Positions 56,790 to 64,000 of a DNA stretch of 64,000 bases are shown in pieces (within the stretch, counting starts at the first letter, position 1; the number at the start of each line of letters is the position of its first letter). This DNA comes from Valencia hispanica. Its lineage: Eukaryota > Chordata > Actinopteri > Cyprinodontiformes > Valenciidae. The notes below the pieces were generated by a model, which was not told the origin of the DNA, made no database searches, and was given only the letters and a program-made list of their open reading frames with translations. The stretch covers positions 9,342,501 to 9,406,500 of the forward strand of contig OY747705.1 in assembly GCA_963556495.2 (NCBI GenBank). Reading direction: 5' to 3'. A program made the position numbers and the translations under genes.

Positions 56790-56972
56790 TCAGTGATGCC
56801 CCACGAAGTGAGATCTTGCATGGAGCCCCAGTCTGAAGGAGACTCTTTCATTTTCTAACAATTGCTCCAAAAGTTGATTTATTTTCACCAAGCTGCTTGG
56901 CAATTTTCCAGCCTTGTGGAGGTCTACAATTATGTCTCTGGTGTCTTCTGACAGCTCTTTGGTATTGCCCAT
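56790..56972 (-). pseudogene. N-terminal Tc1 transposase fragment
   Basis: The minus-strand reading starts MGNTKELSEDTRDIIVDLHK, the usual opening of Tc1 transposases (first helix-turn-helix). A deletion and frameshift follow around KLPSSLVKINQL, and the frame ends after 60 codons. Confidence 0.8.
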
Positions 56973-57022
56973 GGTAGTAGTTGGAGTCTAACTGACTGTG
57001 GGGTGGACAGGTGTCTTTAATC

Positions 57023-57761
57023 CAGTGCTTCTCAAACTTTTTTTTATCAATCCCCACTTTGGACAAAGGAGCATACACAAGCCCCCCATGCTTTTATTGC
57101 CCCAACAGAATGGTGACCAGACCTGATTTTTAAAGTGTTTTATTTATTTAAATAGCCAAGTTAGTCTACAAGTTTTTAAGGGTATAAATTAGTTGGAAAA
57201 AGGGGTTGCGCACTGGTATAAAACCGGCTCAGAAATATATGCTGTCAGTAGTTGCTACATGTAGAACTTCAGCTCACAGTTGGAGAAAATAAAAGTTGTA
57301 GTTTTATCAAATTTACAAAGCTTTCAAAAGTACAAAATAAAAATAAATAAAGAGCAAGATCTCATCCCTGTATTTCCTCCGTGGTTGACCGTGTGACTTC
57401 TCTGACTCTGAAACATTCCCTGATCTTTTTAGATATTTGTACATTTTGTAGATGGAATCTCTGATAATGCAGCTACTTCAGCTAGTTTTGTTCTGCTGCG
57501 ATATATTCCAACGTCAAACTCCCAGCCCGATGTTCCAGGTCCCGGTTCTGTTTACAATGATGATCACAATTGCTAATTTATTTGAGTGTGTTTAATTTTG
57601 TGAGAGGGGGAGCTGGTTGATTTAATTTACAGTGCAGTGAAACATTCACAACGACAGAATCTAGGGGGGAAAAACTATTTAAATCCCATTGATGTCACAC
57701 CCAACCTGCAATACCTCTGCGCCCCACTAGTGGGCCTCGCCCCATAGTTTGAGAAACACTG
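57023..57761. mobile_element. hAT-type element inserted in the Tc1 element
   Basis: Inverted ends CAGTGCTTCTCAAACTTTTT and AGTTTGAGAAACACTG. The flanking 8-mers CTTTAATC (57015-57022) and CTATAACC (57762-57769) agree at six of eight positions, consistent with an aged hAT target duplication. Non-autonomous. Confidence 0.8.
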
Positions 57762-57902
57762 CTATAACCAGCTCAGACAGGTGCTACTAATTTATATTAT
57801 TAAGTGGAGAAGAGGTGGACTTTATAAAGGCAGAGTAACAGGTTTTCTAGAGCCAGAATTCTTGCTGATTGCCAGGTGTTCAAATAATTATGTTCCTCTC
57901 TG

Positions 57903-58600
57903 TCCAGTATCTTCCACCAGACCGGATTTCATTTCTCCCGTGATGGTAATCATCTCCCAGTACCAGCACGCTCCAGTTGTTGTTTTGAGATGAATGCACC
58001 GCTGAAAATCTCGCGTCCGAACTCTGTTTGATTCTCTTAAGCATGCGTATGCCGTTTACCGGTGGACTGGCAACAAACCCGACATTTTATAACCTATTCT
58101 AGCCCCCCATTCTACTTTTAGGCTTTGTCCACACGTAGCTGGGTATCTCATAAAACTTAAGATATTTTTCTATGATTTGGCCCGTCACCAGCATAAACAC
58201 GGAGATTTACGGCATCAAAACGTTTTTATCTAAATACTCTGACTAAAGTGAACGCTTGCAAATTCTCTGTTTTACATAGTTGCTCGTGTACAGAAATAAG
58301 CAGGGTTTTAGGTTTTGCAATGTCACTGCCTGCGACACAAAAGGCTCCAACGTCACATGCGCGACCTGTGTTTCCACTCAGAAACAGCATGAAGGCCCTG
58401 AGAGATGTGTTGGCATCATCGATTGTCCAAGCGCTTTTTGCTTGCTTGTTTTTACAAGCTCCATTACTGCTGTATATAGAAGTTAGAGAGCAGAAAGTTA
58501 TTATGAGTAGGTAGGATTTGGAGGAACTATTACTCCCTACTGGTTTGGCATGTCTATGCTTAGCAATGCACTTATACGGTTAGGTGTGGGTGTTTTTGTT
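57903..58600. other. KYAT3 intron 1, unassigned
   Basis: No exon and no delimited repeat. The open frames at 58248-58514 have no domain resemblance and lack splice context. Confidence 0.4.
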
Positions 58601-59100
58601 TAAACGAGGTGGTGAGGATATTCAGTAAAAAAAAAAAAAACCCGGCTACATGTGTTCATGGCCTTAGAAATCCTAGGAACTACAAGTAAACCTGCAGTCT
58701 GAGAGCGAAGTGCTCTGTTTGGAACATATGGAGCAATCAGATCTCTGATGTATGATGGAGCTTGATTATTATGGGCTTTATATGTAAGAAGGAGGATCTT
58801 AGATTCTATTCTAGATTTAACAGGGAGCCAATGAAGAGAAGCTACAACAGGAGAAATATGATCTCTCTTTTTAATATTCATTATTGCCGCATTTTGGATG
58901 AACTGAAGGCTTTTATTTATTTTTTGTGGACTTCCTGATAGTAAAGAATTACAGTAGTCCAGCCTGGACAGAATGTTTCTTATTTACGCAATATGTTGGA
59001 GATGAAAGAAGGAACTCCTAGAAAGCTGTTTAATACGGAACTTGAATGTCATGTCTTGATCAAACATAACACCAAGGTATCAGATTCACTATAACTAATG
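58601..59100 (-). mobile_element. L2-type LINE fragment, C-terminal reverse-transcriptase tail
   Basis: The minus-strand reading at about 58881-58660 includes the block ASLHWLPVKSRIESKILLLT, followed by AHNQAPSYIRDLI and then GLLVVPRIS. This is the conserved C-terminal end of L2/Maui-like LINE ORF2 proteins. It is broken downstream by a poly-A run at 58627-58639. Confidence 0.65.
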
Positions 59101-59244
59101 GCAGGTTTTTAATGGAAGGTGAAGTTTAGCAACCAGGTTATTGAAGTTTTTTTTTTTTTTTACTCTGTATATTTTTCTGTCTTATGTATTATATGTGGAA
59201 TAAAGAGTTATATAATGGTTAATCAAAACCTGACATTTTAACAG
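59101..59244. other. KYAT3 intron 1, splice-proximal part
   Basis: It contains the 3' splice site (ACATTTTAACAG at 59233-59244) of exon 2. A poly-T run at 59146-59161 precedes it. Confidence 0.6.
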
Positions 59245-59367
59245 AGATCATCCAAAAGAAGCAGACAGGAGAAGATTCTCATGAGCTTCACACGGCCGGT
59301 CCTGAACAGCGTCAGGTTCGCATGTCGTCCACCTCCAACAAGCTGCATGAGGTTTTGTACTTCACAG
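59245..59367 (+). CDS. kyat3: KYAT3 exon 2: start codon and mitochondrial presequence
   Basis: The exon is bounded by an acceptor TTTTAACAG and a donor TTCACAG/GTAGGA. The ATG at 59281 begins MSFTRPVLNSVRFACRPPP, which is basic, rich in Arg, Ser and Cys, and free of acidic residues. That fits a mitochondrial targeting peptide like the one on the mitochondrial isoform of KYAT3. The first 36 bases are 5' UTR. 29 codons end exactly at the donor (phase 0) and run straight into exon 3. KYAT3 is a PLP-dependent kynurenine-oxoglutarate transaminase / cysteine-S-conjugate beta-lyase. Confidence 0.82.
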
Positions 59368-59598
59368 GTAGGAACAGCTTCAGATCTAGCCAACACATAA
59401 CCAATGCATGATTGGTGTTTGATATAAAATGCTTGAAATAGAAGACTTGAGCTGCAGATTTCTACAGTCGATGGCTATTGATTGAACCACTTAATGAGGG
59501 CATTCTGAGCCCTTACTAACAGACTCTGTGCAGAATGCGTCAAACATTAAGTTGGTTAACATTCGAGCAGTGAAATCCATTTTGTTCCTGTCTTGCAG

Positions 59599-59660
59599 TC
59601 TATAATGGCGTCGAGGCACACTCACGCCAAAAGAATTGAGGGACTGGACAAGAATGTTTG
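59599..59660 (+). CDS. kyat3: KYAT3 exon 3: start of the mature enzyme
   Basis: Acceptor CCTGTCTTGCAG, donor GTTTG/GTAAGTG, length 62 nt, phase 2. It encodes SIMASRHTHAKRIEGLDKNV followed by the first two bases of a tryptophan codon. This matches the KYAT3 family start (human: NAKRIEGLDSNVW as I recall) and separates it from KYAT1. An internal Met (59605) is positioned for a cytosolic isoform, as in human. Later exons, including the PLP lysine region, are outside the window because an intronic LINE fills the rest. Confidence 0.9.
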
Positions 59661-60205
59661 GTAAGTGAAGAAGAATTAGAACAATCAAGCAACTGTTTGT
59701 GCATTACTTACAATGTTCGTGTTATAAAAACATGGATATAGCTTTTTGTGGTAAACGTTGACCAGTTTGGTTTTGAATCGCATTAAAAAGCTTTTGAAAC
59801 TGTGTTTCTGAACACATCCACACCTATCCCCTTGCCAGGGATACAGACTGCAGGTTGATAGAAAGATGATTGTGGTGGTGGTGAGGGGTTTCTACATTTC
59901 TAATTTAACTTTTGTTATGGAAAAAATGAATTGCCAAGCACTGTTAAGGTAGAAAAACACTAATCCGGTTTATTCTGCCATCCTGCGAGAGCTCATAGAT
60001 GATACACTCTTGAACAAGTCAGGGTAAAGCTCTGCCAGGCGGCACACAACACAGCAGTTTTATAGAAACAATATCAAGGAAGTAACAATAAACATTGAAG
60101 AGAGTGTGAGACTGTCTGGAAGTTTGCTTCACTAAAGGCCATTTCTCTAGGAAAAACTTAGTTCAGACAAGTTCCCTCTGGGAAAGTTTATAAAGTTTAT
60201 AAACA
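59661..60205 (+). other. KYAT3 intron 3, start
   Basis: Intron begins with GTAAGTG. No exon or named repeat before the LINE. Confidence 0.5.
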
Positions 60206-60342
60206 GGACTTCCGCTATGGTTCGCTGCTGAGCAGACGTGTGGCAGAACCGCTCCTAACTCTTAAGTGATTTAACTATCAATTTAATCGAAAATCCCTCA
60301 AATTATAACTTCACTGGAAGTGCTAAACAAGAAAGAAACACG

Positions 60343-61225
60343 ATGCCGCCCAAAACTGCAAAGCAGCATCCGAAACCGCAAAGGCCCAACTCTGTTCAAG
60401 ATTTGGAACAACAAGCCGGTGAAGCTGTGTTAGACGAGCTAACTTTGGATGCTAATGCTAGCGAAGTTGTCCCTACATCTGCGCTTCAGTCAATGCAAGT
60501 AGACTTTGGGAAAAGATTTGACACAATGCTTGCTGAAATCAAAGCAGTAAGATGTGACATCAAACTTATGGCAACCCGCGTCGCATTGGCTGAGGACAGA
60601 ATCGGGACAAACGAGGACGACATTGCTGCTATTAAAGCTACGAACCACGCTATGGAAACGGAGCTGGAGACACTGAGACGCAAGGTCGAAGAGCTGGAAA
60701 ACCATAGCCAAAGAAATAACATTCGATTGGTGGGACTACCCGAAGGAAAAGAGGGGAAAGACGTGCATATTCCTAACTAAGTGGATTCCAGAGGTACTTG
60801 GGTCTCAATCCTGCCCAGGACCCATAGTAATTGAAAGAGCCCACAGAGTCGGGAGACCTCGTGATGTAGATTCGACAGCAAAACCAGCACGTCCCCGTGA
60901 GGTGATAATGAAGTCTTTAAGCTTTGCTGATAAAGCTTGGGTTTTGAGAGTTGCCAGGCAAAAGGGCAACATACTTTATGAAGGCAAGAGAGTCATGTTC
61001 TTTCCAGACTTCTCAGTGGAGCTCCGTAAACAACGGAGGCTGTTTGACCCGGTTAAAAAACAGCTGTTAACCCTTCACATCCCGGATCTCCGTTTTGGCA
61101 TAATCTTTCCAGCAAAAATGTTGATAACTTTTCAAGGGGATCGACGTATCTTCGACAACCCATCTAAGGCAGGTGTGTACGTACAACAGCTCAAGGCAAA
61201 AAGGCAAGAGGAGGACACTACTTGA
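60343..61225 (+). pseudogene. L1 ORF1 protein gene (frameshifted)
   Basis: The first frame (60343-60780, starting MPPKTAKQHPKPQRP) carries a coiled coil (about residues 75-125, ending ETLRRKVEELENHSQRNNI) and the start of the RNA-recognition-like core (IRLVGLPEGKEG). A one-base frameshift near 60770 moves the core to the next frame (PEVLG, IERAHRVGRPR, then at 60902-61225 the C-terminal RQKGNILYEGKRVMFFPDFS region). Its role is binding LINE RNA as a trimeric chaperone. Confidence 0.85.
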
Positions 61226-61749
61226 AAGGCAGACTCTTACTCACGGGTGAAGCCTCCGTGGTTAGGATTGTGTTGTTTGATTAAGGGATAATTTAATTCC
61301 AGGCCATGTGGTCAGTTAAAACAACAAATATACTTTGAGCACGGAAATTACAGGGTCTGATTTAATCTTTTTTCACTGATATGTTAATTCATTGCTTTTT
61401 TATAATTTCATTTGGTCACTAATTCTTAGTTAATTTACTACTTTACTACTATTTCTGATAGGGAGCGGCTCTGTTTTGTTTTGCCTGCTTATGGTGTATG
61501 GCTGCTCATCTGCAAGGTTTGGCAGTTAGTGGATCAGCTGAGAGCATTAGCTTGGTCTGTTTAAACTGGGATGGGTTAGGTGCATACCAGTGGGAGTTCA
61601 CAAATGCACCTTTGTTCATTTTGTTCTAGTGTTCCAATTTCACTCTATGTTTACATGTTTTCTTTAGCACCATTGTACCCCCCCCCCCCCCCCCCCTCCC
61701 TCCCATCTCTAGGGCAGACTTGTACTTTTTTAGTTATGTCCCATTATAA
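61226..61749 (+). other. L1 inter-ORF region
   Basis: Non-coding between ORF1 and ORF2, AT-rich apart from a poly-C tract at 61678-61697. Confidence 0.6.
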
Positions 61750-64000
61750 ATGCCCGCAGGACCAGATCTCAAAATAACCTCTTGGAATGTTTGGGGGTTG
61801 AATAAATTGGTTAAACTGAAACAAGTTATGAATCGAATTAGACAAATTAAAGCCCAAGTTGTATTTTTACAAGAGACTCACCTAACTGCTGAGGACATTG
61901 TCAGAGTAAGGAGACAATGGCCAGGTCAAGTCTTTCATGCTTCATATAGCTCTCTGTCCAGAGGTGTAATTACACTTATTCACAACTCAGTATTATTTAA
62001 TCTTGTCAACACTACCAGTGATTGTTCCGGCAGATATCTTATTGTCCAATGTGAAATAGCTTCACACAGATTGAATTTTGTTAATATATATGGATGCAAT
62101 AATGACAATCCATCATTTTTTATAAATTTGTTTTTGTCCCTTGCATCACTTCCGGGGCATCTCATTATTGGGGGAGATTTCAATTGTACTCTTCACCCAA
62201 GTATTGATAAATCAAGTGGAGTTGATACTGCTCACAAGCAGTCAAGAAAGGAAATATTACAATCAATGACTGAATTCAACCTGGTTGATGTTTGGAGAAA
62301 TATGCACCCAGACAAAACAGCCTTCTCCTGCTACTCCAATACCCATAGCACCTTCTCCAGAATTGACTATTTCCTACTCTCTGCACCTTTGTTACCCATG
62401 GTTACTAAATCTTGTTACGATAGTATTATCATATCAGATCACTCCACCATTTCCTTTCAAATAATTCTACCCAATTTACCATTATCTCCCACTAGGTGGC
62501 GATTGCAATCTTTCTAGCTGAAAGATCCAGAAGTTTTGGAACACATTGGAAAACAAATAGACTATTATTTTGCTCATAACACAACTCAAACATCGGCTAG
62601 TATAAAATGGGAGGCCTTTAAAGCCTTCTTGAGAGGGCAAATGATCAGTTTTACAAGTTTTAAAAATAAAACATCTAGGATGGAAATGGTGCATTTGGAG
62701 AAAAAGATAAAAGAAGTTGAAGAGGAAATATTTACATCTAAATCTAATGCTCTAATTCTAGAGTTGAATAAATTAAGATCTAAATACAATATTTTGTCAG
62801 TAAATAAAGCTACTAAAAGCTTACTAAGACTGAAACAGTCATACTATGAACAGGGTGAAAAAGCAAGCAAAATCCTGGCTTGGCGTATTAAACAGGTTCA
62901 GACTGAAAGAACAATAAACTCTATACTTACAGATAAAGGACAGACCACTGGTGATCCCAAACATATTAATGACTCTTTTTGTACTTTTTATAAACACCTA
63001 TACAAATCTGAACATTTAATCTCATTTGCTTCAAAACAGAAAGATTTTTTTTGATCAACTGTATTTTCCCAAACTACCAGAAAACGAATTGGCTGAATTG
63101 GAGCTTAACAGTAACATTTCTTAGTAACATGAAAGGGGGTAAAACCCCCGGACCTGATGCAATACCAATAGAAATATTCAGAATATTTAAACATAAACTG
63201 ATTCATCCTTTATTGGATATGTATCAAGAATCATTTGGATCTGGGTCTCTCCCCCCTTCACTTAATGTTGCAACAATTACCTTATTATTGAAACCTAATA
63301 AGCCAGCAACACACTGTAGCTCTTATAGACCAATCTCGTTGTTGAATTATGATTACAAGATACTTTGCAAACTGTTAGCTATGAGATTAGATATGCTCTT
63401 GCCCAAGATGATTCATTCAGACCAGAATGGCTTCATCCAGGGGCGGCATGGGTTCCACAATATACGGAGGGTGATGAATATCATTTATGAGAAAAAAGAG
63501 AGCAGAGACAATGCGTTAATTTCAATGGACGCTGAGAAAGCCTTTGACAGGATCGAATGGCCGTACCTATTTGAAGTTCTGGAAAAATTTGGTATAGGAA
63601 ACAACTTTGTAAAATGGATTCAACTGATATACTCCAATCCTCAAGCAGAAATATTAACTAATGGTTTTCTTTCCGCACCATTCAGACTCTATCGTGGAAC
63701 CAGACAAGGGTGCCCTTTGTCGCCTCTCTTGTTCACCTTGGCAATTGAGCCCCTTGCAATGGCAATTCGTAATCACGAAAACATATCGGGAATTGAAGTA
63801 GGCAATACGGAGCATCGTATCACCCTATATGCGGATGACGTGTTCCTGTTTTGCACCAACCTAAACAAATCAATACCACCCATATTAAATCTTATAAATA
63901 CATTCAGTGTATTTTCCAGCTACAAAATAAATCTCAATAAGTCTGAAATATTATTTTTGAATGATGCTGAACGACACAATCCCCCACTTGGCACTCCCTT
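61750..64000 (+). pseudogene. L1 ORF2 (endonuclease / reverse transcriptase), broken and partial
   Basis: An APE-type endonuclease occupies 61750-62517, with SWNVWGL, QETHL, GGDFNC and SDHST motifs all intact. A single in-frame TAG at 62515-62517 interrupts it, after which the same frame continues (LKDPEVLEHIGKQI...) to a TGA after an eight-T run at 63043-63050, probably a homopolymer slippage. From 63129 a different frame stays open to the window edge and holds the reverse-transcriptase blocks PGPDAIPIEIF, YRPISLLNYDYKI, QNGFIQGR, SMDAEKAFDRIEW, RQGCPLSPLLF and YADDVFLF, with all catalytic aspartates present. Thus at least one stop and one or two frameshifts make it inactive. Confidence 0.9.

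Larger units (their letters stand above)
56225..57902 (-). mobile_element. Tc1-like transposon, internally deleted and split by a hAT
   Basis: The left end 'ccgtgaggaacataagtatt' with TGAACACCCTG, next to TA, and the right end 'ggtgttcaaataattatgtt' with CCTCTCTG are inverted relatives. The right TA has mutated to TC. The transposase is on the minus strand. Only its first part (56790-56972) and a few middle words (for example the complement of 'ccatgcttcacagtagggat' at about 56545) remain. A 739-bp hAT element is inserted at 57023-57761. Confidence 0.8.
60206..64000 (+). mobile_element. L1-type (Tx1/L1 group) LINE, 5' end to reverse transcriptase, runs off the window
   Basis: It starts with a short GC-rich 5' UTR ('ggacttccgctatggttcgc') and contains ORF1, a spacer with a poly-C run (61678-61697), and ORF2 with endonuclease and reverse transcriptase. 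It continues past the right edge. Both ORFs are broken by frameshifts and stops, so it is inactive. It lies in intron 3 of KYAT3, on the same strand. Confidence 0.9.

Noticed and set aside
58248..58514. 88-codon plus-strand frame near the KYAT3 start
   Set aside because: No domain, no splice context and atypical composition. An overlapping frame is equally open.
1..64000. CRISPR arrays, bacterial operons, phage or plasmid features
   Set aside because: No regularly spaced repeats or bacterial genes. Introns, LINEs and vertebrate genes establish a eukaryotic nuclear genome.

Overview
The window is vertebrate nuclear DNA and almost certainly from a ray-finned fish. It has long introns, GT-AG splice sites and CpG-rich non-coding first exons. 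Three conserved vertebrate genes lie in a dense background of transposon families typical of teleosts: Tc1-like, hAT, PIF/Harbinger, an L1-type LINE, L2, tRNA-derived SINEs, a solo LTR and an endogenous retrovirus.

Genes. On the minus strand lie two volume-regulated anion channel subunit genes in head-to-tail order. LRRC8C has a non-coding first exon near 41.4-41.5 kb, a small coding exon at 26062-26207 and a large coding exon at 17626-19878 (796 aa joined). LRRC8D has a probable non-coding first exon near 13.9-14.25 kb and a single coding exon at 6944-9499 (851 aa). On the plus strand, diverging from them, is the 5' end of KYAT3 (kynurenine aminotransferase 3 / cysteine conjugate beta-lyase 2). 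Its exon 2, at 59245-59367, starts a mitochondrial presequence, and its exon 3, at 59599-59660, carries the conserved start of the mature enzyme. A probable untranslated exon 1 lies near 53.6 kb, and the rest of the gene is beyond the right edge. From memory, human 1p22 also has KYAT3 diverging from LRRC8B-LRRC8C-LRRC8D, so this looks like conserved synteny. LRRC8B, which in human lies between KYAT3 and LRRC8C, is not visible here.

Layout. 0-6.9 kb: SINE, LINE and Tc1 debris. 6.9-14.3 kb: LRRC8D with a repeat-rich 5' intron. 14.3-17.6 kb: a palindromic MITE and decayed GATG-type tandem DNA. 17.6-41.5 kb: LRRC8C, whose 15-kb first intron holds a Harbinger remnant, a (GAAA)n block, a LINE split by a solo LTR, a near-identical 1,322-bp tandem duplication, and a hAT element split by both a LINE and a second hAT. 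41.5-53.6 kb: intergenic, dominated by a three-layer nest in which an endogenous retrovirus with 415/426-bp LTRs sits in a Tc1 transposase gene, and that Tc1 sits in a LINE tail. 53.6-64 kb: the first introns of KYAT3, with hAT, Tc1 (itself split by a hAT), an L2 fragment and a broken L1-type LINE that runs off the window.

How the genes relate. LRRC8C and LRRC8D products assemble with LRRC8A into hexameric anion/osmolyte channels. KYAT3 is a PLP enzyme of tryptophan/kynurenine and sulfur amino-acid metabolism and is a neighbour by synteny, not a functional partner. I found no undescribed gene system. The most unusual material is structural: nested insertions whose target-site duplications can still be read, and the very young tandem duplication.
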